DNA of 64,000 nt from Forficula auricularia (GCA_024734495.1 JALMQS010000225.1:18304573-18368572); one strand, 5' to 3'. Positions 46,545-57,902 are shown, numbered from the stretch's first letter. Numbers and translations: made by a program. Notes: a model not told the origin generated them from the letters alone.

Positions 46545-47547
46545 CAGGGCCGCCCAGAGAAATTTTGGGTTCCCTGGGCAAACGTGAGTAGGGGCCCCTT
46601 CACGCCTTGTAATGTACAATATAAAGTTCCATATCATCGATGTTATATCAAAATGACCTATGTAAAAACCAATACTTTTCACTATCTAAGAAAAACTTCT
46701 GTTTTAATTTATATTAACCCTAAATACTCTGTTTTGTTTTTAATCTATAACTTGAGTTCTATCACCTGATAACATACAACAGTTTGAGAGCAGTTGTACC
46801 TAACAAATAAGTGTTTTTCTTCAATAAAATTTTTTGGTAATTTTGACAAACGACTTTTTAATTGAAATGTTTATATACAGGGTGCTTCAAAAAATGTATA
46901 CACACTTTGAACTTCCATAGAAAATTTATTTACCGTTCTACAAAGTTAAATTTCAGGAAAATAGAAGGCTGAAAGTCCAATGTAAATGAAACATAAATAA
47001 CAAATGTTAATACTGTTCAAATTGGTGACCTGCAGCATCAATACAATTCTGAGTACGAGTCGCCACTGATTCTGTACATCGTGTCAAGGCGTCCAATGAG
47101 ATTTCTCTACACACTGCTTGAATCTCATTCCAAAGAATGTCTGGGTTACGTGGTTTACGTTTGTACACCTCATCTTTTACTGTGCCCCACAAGAAGAAAT
47201 CCAGTGGTGTAAGGTCTGGAGAGCGTGCTGGAAACTCGATTGGCCCCCTGCTTCCTATCCACTGGCCCGACAAATTTTGATCCAGGTAAGCTACATTTTT
47301 TTGAAGCACTTTGTTCAAAAATGTTATTAAATACAGTATTTTTTCATTAAAAACTAAAAATATTTTTATTTGATAGATCAATAGTCTATTTTTTCGTATT
47401 TTTCATAATGGCTTCGCAGATAACCAATAGTTTAGTGTAGTAAAAAAAATAATAATATAATAATCTTCTGCTCCGCCCCCCCCCCCCCCCCAGAGTCCGG
47501 GCCCCTAGGAATTCTCCCCTTGCCTCCCCCTCCTTTGGGCGGCCCTG
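46545..47547. mobile_element. hAT-like element with a nested Tc1-like fragment
   Basis: CAGGGCCGCCCA at the left is exactly inverted at the right (TGGGCGGCCCTG). Flanks GGTTTGAG (46537-46544) and AGTTTGAG (47548-47555) match at 7 of 8. Much of the inside is the Tc1/mariner-type fragment at 46876-47385, plus a C-run near 47473. Confidence 0.65.
46876..47385 (-). pseudogene. Tc1/mariner-superfamily transposase C-terminal fragment
   Basis: Minus-strand frame with GQWIGSRGPIEFPARSPDLT and PLDFFLWGTVKDEVYKRKPR, the C-terminal catalytic part of an IS630/Tc1/mariner transposase (Asp of PLDFFLWG). The element end at 46876 reads ACAGGGTGCTTC after TA. The N-terminal two thirds are missing. Confidence 0.75.
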
Positions 47548-48099
47548 AGTTTGAGTTAGTATAGTAAACCTTAGCAAAAAGTGACAATGATGCTTGCTAG
47601 ACTTTATTCATAATTATTTGCATTTCTTACATAAAACAAATAGAATTCTTTATTATATCTTCCTTGAACCATATTAGGGTGACCAATTTTGACGGACTAT
47701 TTTTCTTTTTTAGTCTCGTGTGAAAATGTGCTTGTATTTCATGTTTTGAAGATCTTCAAATTTTAGATCGATAAAATTTTTCTTAGAGATCGCTCAAGAA
47801 TTTTAAAAATCTCAAAAATGTAAAAAAATTCAATTATTTCTTTTTTGAAAAGTTTTATTTCTTTCTATATCTAATAAAAATACAGGCTGAAAATTTTAGC
47901 TCAAAAAATGAATTTTTAAAGATCACTCAAAAAGTTTGATGATTTCTTAGATTCATTCATGTTTAACGTTTTCGAGCGACCTTTAAATATTAATATTTAG
48001 CCTTGATTTTTTTTTACTACAACATATAATGAACAAAATAGAGGACGATGCTCTTTCACACGTCATCTGCCATTTAAACGATATCTTATGCTTGTCGTG

Positions 48100-48388
48100 A
48101 TTTTCACTACATGTGAAATTTCGTTTTGATATTCATACTAGTTTTGAGTTAGAGCCTACACAAAATTTGGCAACGAACTAACAGACATTTTAAAAAATAA
48201 TTAATATCTCATAAAATGTAATTTATTCGATGTTCACTCATAAGGGCTTTTCTGTAGAAAAAATGCCGTGGTTTCGCCCATTTTTTTTTATCAAAATAAT
48301 TTCGGCCGTTTTTTATATATTTAGAAAAAACAAAGCTAAATTTTTTTCATGCAGGATTACAACCATAACCTGTATGGTAAAGTAAAAA
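48100..48388 (+). repeat. family B, 5'-truncated copy
   Basis: Keeps the 3' half of the family and the CCTGTATGGTAAAGTAAAA end. Confidence 0.6.
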
Positions 48389-48526
48389 TCATTGTAATAA
48401 CTCCACACATATCTATCTGGGATTTCCTAGGGCGCACCTAGGAATGTCACTGGATAAGTGCACACCCTTTGAGAACCACTGGTCAAGATTCCAGAAGATG
48501 GCCGAATATGTTTTTTTTTTTTTTTA

Positions 48527-48875
48527 ATATTGATGTGGGAAGGAGATACACCAGAAGGTGGATCCCCTAAAGGCCTGTATGGGCTGGCCCCTCCATCGTG
48601 AAAAGAACAGAGTAGAAGGAAAAGAAGCCGGGATCACGAGCCAATCTCAGAAACTTAGATACAATTCAATATCCAATTTACTAAGGTTTTAGGGGCTTCG
48701 AGCAGTGGTAAATTCTCCGCGCGATAAATTCGGTTAAATTTATCTCCCACTTAATTTTTATTACCAGACCCTATACTTACAGAAAAAATGTCTGGGTATA
48801 GCAGGGAATCGAACCCGAGACCTCCGGGTTGCCAGTCAGTTAAGTTACTCTGACCATTACACCGCGGAGGCGGTC
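48527..48875 (-). mobile_element. tRNA-derived SINE
   Basis: Minus strand: head GCCTCCGCGGTGTAATGGTC with an A-box form, then GGTCTCGGGTTCGATTCCCT (B box) at about 48803-48822. A body of about 270 bp follows. Confidence 0.7.
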
Positions 48876-48887
48876 AATGGTATGTCT

Positions 48888-49013
48888 TAGGGCCGGTTGT
48901 ATGTCGCAAATCAAATGCTTTTTACAACTAACTAAGGGTAGATGGTAAATGGAGGGACTGGGATGGCCAATCATATGACAGGCATTGCTTTGCGACATAC
49001 AAACGGCCTTAAG
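48888..49013. mobile_element. small MITE, copy 1 (126 bp)
   Basis: Inverted ends CTTAGGGCCGGTTGTATGTC and GCGACATACAAACGGCC. The same element occurs in the opposite direction at 49100-49187 continuing at 50098-50112, where it is split by another insertion. Confidence 0.65.
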
Positions 49014-49187
49014 ACATACCATATTCGGCCATCTACTGGAATCTTGACCAGTGGTTCTCAAAGGGTGGGCCCAGGCTCACCCTTATCCAGTGACTGAAAG
49101 TGCCTGTCATCTGATTGGCCATCCCAGTCCCTCCCCATTTACCATCTACCCTTTGTTAGTTGTAAAAAGCATTTACTTTGCGACATA

Positions 49188-50097
49188 ATGGGTGTTTTTT
49201 TTAGAGGTATAGAACTTCGAATTGAAATAAAACACAAGAAAATCGTTTTAATGTCCATCAATTTGGCTTTATTGGAAGGATAATTTTATGCCATTAATGT
49301 TTAAATATGATTTCGGGCATGTGGCCGCCGCGGCTGGCTCGAATAAATCCAATTCTACAGGTCCAATTTTCAACCACTTTTTCGAGCATATGGGGCCGTA
49401 TGTTGGCAATAACGCCACGAATGTTGGCTACGTCAACAAGCAAAATTGCCGCATTTGGAGTGAAGAGAATCCACATGAGACCCTTGAGACGCCATTACAT
49501 CCACAAAAACTGACTGTTTGGTGTGCTCTATGGGCTGGTGGAGTCATTGGGCCATACTTCTTCCGAAATAATGCTGGAGAGTCAGTTACCGTTAATGGAG
49601 ACCGGTATAGAGCCATGATAACCGACTATTTTGTTCCCGAATTGGATGGCATGAATGTGGATGAGTTGTGGTTCCAACAAGACGGCGCTACATGCCACAC
49701 AGCGCACGTCACATTCGATGAGCGCATAATTTCGCGGAATGGACCTGTCAATTGGCCACCAAGATCGTGTGATTTGACACCATTGGATTATTTTCTTTGG
49801 GGATATGTGAAGTCGCTCGTCTACGCCAACAAACCAGAAACGTTAGGGGACTTGGAAGCCAACATTCGTGGCGTTATTGCCAACATACGGCCCCATATGC
49901 TCGAAAAAGTGGTTGAAAATTGGACCTGTAGAATTGGATTTATTCGAGCCAGCCGCGGCGGCCACATGCCCGAAATCATATTTAAACATTAATGGCATAA
50001 AATTATCCTTCCAATAAAGCCAAATTGATGGACATTAAAACGATTTTCCTGTGTTCTATTTCAATTCGAAGTTCTATACCTCTAAAAAAACACCCTA
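49188..50097 (+). mobile_element. fold-back Tc1/mariner-type element inserted in a MITE at TA
   Basis: Left arm 49188-49429 is the reverse complement of right arm 49857-50097 (about 241 bp), both derived from the 3' end of a transposase gene. The unique centre plus right arm read NKQNCRIWSEENPHETLETP, WCALWAGGVIGPYFF, WFQQDGATCHTA, PRSCDLTPLDYFLWGYVKS and end ASRGGHMPEIIFKH. N-terminal DNA-binding regions are lost. Ends are GGGTGTTTTTTT flanked by TA. Removing it rejoins the MITE (GCGACATA with CAACCGGCC). Confidence 0.8.
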
Positions 50098-50112
50098 TAC
50101 AACCGGCCCTAA

Positions 50113-51235
50113 GTGGATTCTCCATGCATTTGTTTGTTATTAATTATAGATGAATGGCCGCTTATATAATTTAGTAGCTGATAGATTGAGATTCTTTTCG
50201 GCATTTTTTTTGTTTTAATTATTGTTTATTTAATCAACCATTTGTTTTATTTTGATTCAACTACATGTTCATTTTTATTAGCCTAATTAAAAAACCTATC
50301 AAGATATATTTTTCCAAAAATTGAGACTCTGGTTATAATATGTATTTTAAAATAAATTTTTGATTATTTTTATTTTTTAGTCTATTAAATTATCAGAATT
50401 CAATTTGAATCAAAAATTTTCGATGAAATCATTCCTTTGAGATTTATTGTTTTTGAGTTATAAAATTCTGTTAGAGAACCTAATGAATTAATTAATTCGA
50501 ATTCGTATTTTTGAACCCATTCTAAATACTTCTTACCATTACTAATTACAATATTATATAAATGGAAATGAAAAAACTATAACAATTAATGAACTTTCGT
50601 TTGCAACTAAATATTTAAAACATCAAAAGTTCCATGACAAGACAATAATTCATACAAAAATTTGTTTTGATTAGATGACTGAATTGCTAAAAGATAAAGA
50701 TAAAAAAAATATTATGATATGTCTATATTTAATTAATAAATATAGGATATCATTATTTTGCATATATATTTATAATGATTCAAAACAAGGGTGTTTTTTT
50801 TTTTTTATTTTTTTATTTCCATTACCCAATAAATAGAATCGGTAATTCTATTAGTAGGAATGATAATCTGGTAATCGTGAAAAAATCCAAAAGTTGAGAT
50901 TTTTACAGAATTTTGTGTTTCAAGTCCCCTGAGCTCAAAAAGGTTGGTTTTAGAATATGTCTGTCAGTGCGTATTGCGTAACTAAAATGCTGTCTTCCCT
51001 GTTGAAACAATAATGATTAAATTTTGAATTTAGTTTTTGTTAATTTATAAGAAAACGACGTCGGCTAAATTTAAATTGACATCAACAGTTAATTCTCATG
51101 ATGTCATTCTCAAATTCGAACTTCAGATAACCACGTGCACGCAGTTAAGGCGATGGGAAGGAGCTTACAAGTATCCTTCGTTCAACCTTTTAAACCCTGA
51201 AGGAGGAATGATCCCTTGGAATATAGGTTTTTAAG
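50113..51235. other. AT-rich intergenic stretch
   Basis: No gene or bounded element recognised. Confidence 0.4.
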
Positions 51236-51239
51236 AGAA

Positions 51240-51430
51240 TGAGTCTGAGTCTCGGCAATTATTTGCAGTCGCCTCCTCTTAGAAAGCAATGGCAAACTAC
51301 CAAGAGTATAATTGCCTAGTCAACCTCTCCAAACTAGCCGTTCGGAACCGGCATTAAAAAGCAAAGGTATATGTGGAGAGGTGCCGAAATGTCAGGGAGA
51401 CCTGATATGGCACTTAAAGAAGAAGAGAAT
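51240..51430 (+). mobile_element. 5'-truncated SINE, same family as 21376-21655
   Basis: Begins within GAGTCTCGGCA and carries GCAATGGCAAACTACCAAG and GTGGAGAGGTGCCGAAAT, ending GAAGAAGAGAATG. Confidence 0.7.
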
Positions 51431-51539
51431 GAAAATGAATAAATAAAACTTTTATTCGAAATTTTTAGTTTAATTAAGCTTAGGCTGTCTTTTCATGAAT
51501 TTAAAAGAAAATACTTGTAATTTATTTCTTATTAGTTAA

Positions 51540-51770
51540 AAAATGCGATCTAACAAGGGGCGAATTTTCATTATAGAAGGTAATTCGTCCCTTGTTATGA
51601 ATTTTGAAAAATACAATATTTTTTAAAATTCCAGGATGAATATTAAATTTACTTTAGAAAAAAGAATTAAAAGATAATATCAAAGATCTTAGTAGATGTG
51701 TTTTGTGTTTAAATTAGATGTCAGAATTCACACACATCTACTAAGATCTTTTTGATATTAGATGTTAATT
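51540..51770. repeat. two short inverted repeats
   Basis: AACAAGGGGCGAATT mirrors AATTCGTCCCTTGTT (51553-51595). GATCTTAGTAGATGTGT mirrors ACACATCTACTAAGATC (51688-51750). Confidence 0.6.
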
Positions 51771-52136
51771 TCTTCTTTCTATATATACAATATACAGAGT
51801 TAGTAAAAATCTTAAGTAAATTGTCTGGGACGTCATTTTAAGGAAAAAATGTTATATTAGCATAGGTTCTATTTCAATCCCAGAACAGAATTAATTCTAT
51901 GGATGTTATTGGCAAATTCTAGTCATAGACAAGCATAAGCACTCTAAAGGAGCGAGAAAGGTGGATACAAGCTTCCTTCGTTGTTCCTTTTAAGTCCAGA
52001 AGAAGAAACGTCGCTTTTTAAGAGAATTAAAATAATATTGGAGTAATTTTTGGAGACGGACTGGTAAGTGAAATTGAGTGGATATCGATGAGGCAGTCCA
52101 AAAAAAAGAAGATAATTTACACTATCTTTTTATTCA

Positions 52137-52181
52137 TAAAACCGACGTTTCGGAGGCTATTCCCTCCTTCTTCAGGGTTTT
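52137..52181 (-). ncRNA. hammerhead ribozyme-like motif (C3-G8)
   Basis: Inverted partner of 52455-52498: CTGAAGA (52175-52169), extra A, GGAGG/CCTCC, GAAAC, GTC, with stem I AAAACC/GGTTTT. Confidence 0.65.
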
Positions 52182-52454
52182 GCAAAATCAGTGAAGGAAA
52201 TCCAATGCGACATTCTCCTCTGTCTCCTTTTTCAGTGGCATTAACAATAATATATTGTATTTCATTCTCAGTAGAATTATAATGTAGTCTTACACAGGTA
52301 TACATTATAATTCTACTGAGTATACATTATAATTCTACTGAGAATGAAATACATTATAATTCTACTAAGAATGAAATACAATATATTATTGTTAATGCCA
52401 CTGAAAAAGGAGACAGAGGAGAATGTCGCATTGGATTTCCTTCACTGACTTTTC

Positions 52455-52498
52455 AAAACCCTGAAGAAGGAGGGAATAGCCTCCGAAACGTCGGTTTT
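52455..52498 (+). ncRNA. hammerhead ribozyme-like motif, best-formed copy
   Basis: AAAACC (52455-52460), CTGAAGA, extra A, stem II GGAGG/CCTCC with loop GAATAG, GAAA (52485-52488), CGT, C17, then GGTTTT (52493-52498). Stem I is six Watson-Crick pairs and stem II five. Stem III is the self-complementary ACGU with no loop, so cleavage would need pairing of two copies. Confidence 0.7.
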
Positions 52499-52564
52499 AT
52501 GAATAAAAAGATAGTGTAAATTATCTTCTTTTTTTGGACTGTCTCATCGATATCCACTCAATGA

Positions 52565-54210
52565 AAATAATGTTCTAATAAAAAATAAACTGTAATGATA
52601 AGTTGCTAGACTTTATCCATAGTTGTTTCAAATAATAATATGTTTACTTCTTTATCATTAATCAGAATCATTGACTATTTGAAATCAATGATAACTTAAT
52701 TATATAGAATACTCTAATACTCTAAATACTATAAACAAAACTGATTCCATAATTAATTAAGTACAAAGTGTATTAATATATAATGAATTTCATTTATTTG
52801 TATAATAATTGGGCGACCTTTAGCACTTGTGGACATAATATTTTTACTAATGTGTATTATCCTACTATCTCATCTAGTTCACATAAATGGCAAGTCATGA
52901 CCGAGCCTTCAATTCTCACACTACTCATTCTTTCTATATTTAAATAAGCAAACGGATCAAATAAGTGCATTTTGTTGGATTCTATGTCATTATTTTCAAT
53001 CACAATTCATAAGTTTCAACAGCCATTATCGATTATGAAAATAAATTATTTCTAAAAAAAAACTGCTCTGATCTAATTAAAATAAGATTTTAATTTCTTT
53101 TTTCTTTTTATTTAAAGACTCTCTTGGTTTTTAGGACGCAAGGGCATCGCAAAATAATTAGTTTGTGGATTGACATGGAAAAAATGACGAAATTTACGGT
53201 TAGCGTGTACCACTTGCACTTTTTTTTTATTAATATTTTCTCTATATAAATATTATAAAATTGTTTATGATATTTAAATAAAAAAAATTCTTTGTATTAT
53301 ATTATTATTATCTTTGTATTATTATTTATTTAATATTATCTATAAAATTATTTTTGTTTTATTTTAAAATTTTCAAGTATCCAATTTTGTTGATATTGAG
53401 TGTACAAAGAGGTCCTAGCTTAGACCATGAAAGATATAGACAGGCCCGCTGCCACTCTCCACACAGAGTGAAGTGAAGCCAACATCAACTAGAGAACGAC
53501 ATCTTCTGTAGGCAAGAGAAAATAAAATCATATTGCTACTAACGCGAGTTTTGTGGTTTCATTTCAATTTTTTCTTACCTATAAATATGGTGACCTCATG
53601 CAGTGCTTATATACTACTGGACAAAAGTTTTGCATAAAATTTAAAAATGCTGTAATTTAAAATTAAAATATAAAATTATTTTTTTCTTTTCTGCACACTC
53701 AATTTTGTTTTATTTCTTTTGTCAAACCTACCTCGCATCTTGCTCAAGTTTTATTATTATATTAAAAATTTTCACCTAGAACCAACATCTATTTCCTTAA
53801 AAGTTAATGATTTTATTTATGTATGAACCTTGAATGAACATAATTTAATTTTTTATTATGTTCTAAATTTCCCTAGATAATTATTATTGTTTTTATTATG
53901 ATATTTAAATATTTTCCATTAATAAATATGAGATTGCGAATTTTTTTCGACTTACTTTAATTACAATTTTTATACTGACAAAATATTTGGTAAAATCAAA
54001 TGATGAACTTGGTTGAATGTTCCGTCAATTGATTCAAAAAACTGTATTTAAAATGAATAATTATTTACTTCATTTAGCATTCGAAATTAATAAATGCTCT
54101 AAGGAATATTGCTAGTGGTGATTCCTATACAAGTTTGATTTATTTTTTTAAAATACCTTTGTTCAAATTACCTGCAAATCATTTGCCAACAGAGAGACTG
54201 TTGTATGTCC
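52565..54210. other. AT-rich intergenic stretch
   Basis: No gene recognised. 53400-53600 is less AT-rich and unclassified. Confidence 0.4.
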
Positions 54211-54213
54211 TTT

Positions 54214-55449
54214 TTCGGCATGAGGAAAACACAAATTTTTTTATCACTGGCAAAAGTGGTTTATTCAAAGTATGCTCCATCTGATTCTACACATTTTGAC
54301 CAACGATCCGGCAAATTGTGTATCCCCTCCCAGTAGAATTTCTCCCCTTTCGAGGCAAGCCAAGATTCGAGCCATTTTGCCACTTCTTCGTAATTAGCGA
54401 AGTGCTGGTCAGCCAATCCGTGTGCCATTGACCTAAAGAGGTGGTAATCCGATGGAGCGAGGTCTGGAGAGTAGGGCAGGTGGGGTAGGACCTCCCATTC
54501 GAGCGCTTTGCTGGTTTCTTTCGTCGATTTGGCGGTGTGCGACGAAGCGTTGTCGTGGAGCAAAATGACACGTCCATGTCTTCGAGCCCATTGCGGCCGT
54601 TTTTCGATCAATGCATGATTCAAATTGATCAATTGTTGTCTGTAGCGGCCCGCATCAACAGTTTTTAGTTTTAGCAGCTCATAATACAGCAAACCTTTTT
54701 GGTCCCACCAGATGCACAGCATTGTTTTCTTTCCGAACCGATTCTGCCGTGGGGTCGATGGTGCCGCTTCTCCAGGTGAAAGCCATGACTTTTTGCGCTT
54801 GGGATTGTCGAAATAGATCCACTTTTCATCTCCCGTGACGATACGATACAGAATCGACTTCCTTTCTTGACGAACCAGCAACATTTCAGCCATCATTTTT
54901 CGCTTCTCCATTTGCCGGTCGTTCAAGTCATGTGGCACCCATCTGCCTTCCTTGTGGATCTTTCCCAATGCTTTCAGCCGGTCACCAACTGTTCTGCGGC
55001 CTACTCCGAGTCTCTCTGCAAGCATTCCTTGCGATTGGCGCGGATCTTCTGCCAGCAAGTCCTCCAGGTCAGCATCCTCAAACTTTTTCGGCTGTCCAGG
55101 CCGCTCCTTGTCGTTCACATCAAAATCACCACTTCGAAACCGTCCAAACCAACGTTGGCAGATTTTTTCAGATGGAGCATCGTCCCCATAAACTCCCCCG
55201 AGAATACGAGCCGTTTCCGCAGCCGATTTCTTCATTAAAAAATAGTGCAACATCACCTCCCGCAAATGCTCTTTTTTCGGTACAAAATCCGCCATGTTTA
55301 CAAGCCAATATCTCATACACAAATGAACCGAATGTTGACATGTTATATGCCGTTTGAAAGGTGATTACCAATACTATAAAACCAAAAAAATATTTTGATG
55401 AGTTTGGTGGAAAAATACCGAAATGCCATCTGTTAGAAAAAAAGGACAT
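54214..55449 (-). mobile_element. mariner element, near complete
   Basis: About 1.24 kb with ends TGTCCTTTTTCGG and, inverted, AAAAAAAGGACA next to TA. It carries one uninterrupted transposase gene (54261-55295). Confidence 0.8.
54261..55295 (-). CDS. mariner transposase (mauritiana-like), apparently intact
   Basis: A cut-and-paste transposase of 344 residues, close to the 345 of Drosophila Mos1, which it resembles throughout ([63 protein letters not shown], ending SDGAYFE). N-terminal helix-turn-helix DNA-binding region about residues 1-110; linker WVPHDLNDRQ at 119-128. The catalytic Asp triad is visible: D156 (TGDEKW), D248 (LLHDNA) and D283 (APSD), spacing DD34D. The ATG at 55293-55295 is chosen because MADFVPKKEH aligns with the known N-terminus; an upstream in-frame ATG would add nine residues. 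There is no stop or frameshift, so it could be active. Confidence 0.9.
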   Translation of the reverse strand: MADFVPKKEHLREVMLHYFLMKKSAAETARILGGVYGDDAPSEKICQRWFGRFRSGDFDVNDKERPGQPKKFEDADLEDLLAEDPRQSQGMLAERLGVGRRTVGDRLKALGKIHKEGRWVPHDLNDRQMEKRKMMAEMLLVRQERKSILYRIVTGDEKWIYFDNPKRKKSWLSPGEAAPSTPRQNRFGKKTMLCIWWDQKGLLYYELLKLKTVDAGRYRQQLINLNHALIEKRPQWARRHGRVILLHDNASSHTAKSTKETSKALEWEVLPHLPYSPDLAPSDYHLFRSMAHGLADQHFANYEEVAKWLESWLASKGEKFYWEGIHNLPDRWSKCVESDGAYFE

Positions 55450-55450
55450 T

Positions 55451-55655
55451 ATTAACCGCCAAACCTAGTAAAAGGCGAAGTGGGAAAGAAAGTGGGAAGG
55501 GATAGACCTAGATTTAAGTATTTTCCCATATATAAAGATATGGGATGGACTTTTAGAAAAGGGAAAGAGTTGGCATGGGTTAGAGCTGAGTGGTTGTTGC
55601 GTCAAACCAGTCTTCGGACTGTATACTTCATAATAATGATAAAAAATGAAAGCAA
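55451..55655 (+). pseudogene. non-LTR retrotransposon 3' tail, short copy
   Basis: Diverged copy of the last 180 bp of 60800-61245: GKKVGRDRPRFKYF, DMGWTFRKGKELAW, then [12 protein letters not shown] and an ATAATGATAA tail. It ends about 35 bp from the PNPT1 stop codon and points towards it. Confidence 0.65.
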
Positions 55656-55690
55656 AATACTATTTTAAAAATTTAAAAAATATTTTTTAT

Positions 55691-55843
55691 TCAATTTTTG
55701 GTGGACAAATTTATAGGAAATGAAGCAGTAGTTTGTAATACTTTTCTTGATAGTCTCATTAAACCTGATGTAGGATCCCTACCAAAATATTTTACTTGAA
55801 TTTCTTGGCCAACCTCTAAGCCAAGTGCACTCGGGTGATTAAT
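55691..55843 (-). CDS. PNPT1: PNPT1 last exon
   Basis: Encodes [20 protein letters not shown] and MRLSRKVL, the end of the S1 domain, stopping with TGA at 55691-55693. AATAAA follows immediately after the stop on the minus strand and may be the poly(A) signal. Confidence 0.93.
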   Translation of the reverse strand: MNHPSALGLEVGQEIQVKYFGRDPTSGLMRLSRKVLQTTASFPINLSTKN

Positions 55844-57862
55844 CTAAAAGAGAGAGAAAAAAAGGTTAATATTTCTTAATATTATTAACCAAATTAATAA
55901 TAATGACATACAATTATATATGTATAATAATTAGATAATAAGTTAATGGAGACTCGTGGAAAGGTCCACAGTGATCTTGTAGCCAATGTTTCCGTTTGTA
56001 TGTATTATTATTGTTGTAGAATGTTGAGGTATTTCGGAAAAAAATTTTCCGAAATACCTCAACATTCTACAACAATAATAATAATAATAATAATAATATA
56101 ATAATTAGGTTCAGAGTCGATTATTTGATGAAAGCGCATGCAGGCTAATCGCCCGCATATGCGATCGCTAAAAACTCTCCCATGGGGCCACTTTCGAGTC
56201 CAATTTTCTTTTCCTTTTAAATATATTTGAAGATAAATCCTTCAGAAATGTACATGTGGTCTTGATTGAATTAGGTTCTCTAAATCAATCAATATCAACA
56301 ATTTCAAAGTGACCTCCAATAAGTCGTCTTAACGTGTTAGTACAAGTCAATGTACAGGGGGTTTAAAGGGGATGCATGAATGGAATAATGTGTGGTATAT
56401 ACGTGATTTGATTCCGTCAATCCCCATCAGGCTCAGTGCCTATCATTTTACATTTATAAATCGCAAATAGAAAAATGAACAATTCATAATTACCTTTCTT
56501 TGATCTAATTGAGAGTTATGTAAGAGTACCGGCACCATGCTAGGATATAGTGTGATCATTACACCAATATCTCGAATTTCAACTATTTGTGCGGTATAAA
56601 TTCCTCCGAATTCTAATGTAGGTTCCTTTTCACTTGTAAGCAATTTATTAATTAATACTTTTGCTTCGTCCATTGCCAATTGGTTGGGGGCAAAAACTGT
56701 AAAGGTGGTATCATCAAAATGATTTATCTAAAAAGAAAATTGAAATTATAAAAATAATAATTATAATTTTTTAATATTTATAATACATATGTTTATGTTA
56801 AAAAACTACTGATGATGGCAGCAGAAAGTGTATAGTTAATGTGATAATTATAAGGAAAAAAATAAGAATAAAAAATTGTTTTCTTAGCCACACCTGCACC
56901 TGACTAACAAGACATCTCTCTCACATGATTATTATTAGCTCGTAGGAAAGATTTTAAAATATTAAGACAAATTTCAAAAGTCTAAATTGATTAGGTGTAG
57001 TATTGGTGCTGGTGTAGCCCAACAAATGATTGAGCGGGCACATGGGTTTGATTACAGATGATTTCTTCAACATAAAGTTAAACTACACTTGCTTATCCTT
57101 CGGAAGAGAAGATGTAGATCTTCACCTTATTTTTAAAAACCAAAGTTCTTAGAGATAAGTAAAAATTACTTACACGTTTCGTTCTACAACTTTATTAAAC
57201 TAAAAAATTTTAAGAAAAAATAAAAACCGACTTCAAAAAATTAAATGCAACAAATAAAATACACTAAAAGGTATAAAATAATTATTATCTTATTTAGTTA
57301 CAACTAAACGACGAAATATTAACATGAAATTACTTTTTAAAGTCGGTGCCAAACATATACTTTTTATGAATCGCACATGACGGATCTTACTTAGTAAGTT
57401 TGGAGTGTATGCTCGCTTATAGGTATAGTTTGTTTGGCACCGACATCACAAAGTAATTTCATGTTAATATTTCGTCGTTTAGTTGTAACTAAATAAGATA
57501 ATAATTATTTTATAACTTTTAGTGTATTTTATTTGTTGCATTTAATTTTTTGAAGTCGGTTTTATTTTTTCTTAAAATTTATTTTTATTTTTCTCTTTTT
57601 AGTGATGTTATTAATAGTGATCATATCATCAGAACTTGACTAAATTAATATGACACCATCCCTAAGATACCCCCTTTCCAATAAAAAAAGAATCATCGAA
57701 ATCAGTTCATAAACAAAGAAGTTAGGCCTGAGCAAACCTAACAAAAAAGGTCTAATACCTATGAAAAAAAATGGGACCAATCCGAAGGTAGACTGAACCC
57801 AATGATATTTTTTTTTCAAAATCGGTTTCCAATTGGCGGAGATATGAGGTGTAACATAAGCA

Positions 57863-57902
<40 letters not shown>

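Larger units (their letters stand above)
48440..49070. repeat. palindrome with hAT-like ends enclosing a SINE and a MITE
   Basis: ACCCTTTGAGAACCACTGGT with CAAGATTCCAGAAGATGGCC (48466-48505) reappears inverted at about 49025-49070 as CAGTGGTTCTCAAAGGGTG. CAGTGGTTCTCAAAGGGTG is a common hAT-type end. The enclosed DNA is a SINE (48527-48875) and MITE copy 1. Confidence 0.6.
52076..52560. mobile_element. palindrome with two intact hammerhead motifs
   Basis: Arms of about 205 bp (52076-52280 and 52350-52560) surround a centre in which a 22-bp unit (ACATTATAATTCTACTGAG) is repeated three times. Both arms keep complete cores. Confidence 0.75.

Noticed and set aside
49288..49427. N-terminal part of the 234-codon frame as transposase sequence
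   Set aside because: This part is the inverted copy of the gene's own 3' end read in antisense; real transposase sequence starts near 49430.
54867..55357. Plus-strand open frames opposite the mariner transposase
   Set aside because: Antisense shadows of a well-supported transposase gene.
55168..55449. Second minus-strand frame at the mariner 5' end (93 codons)
   Set aside because: It is out of frame with the transposase and runs through the terminal region.
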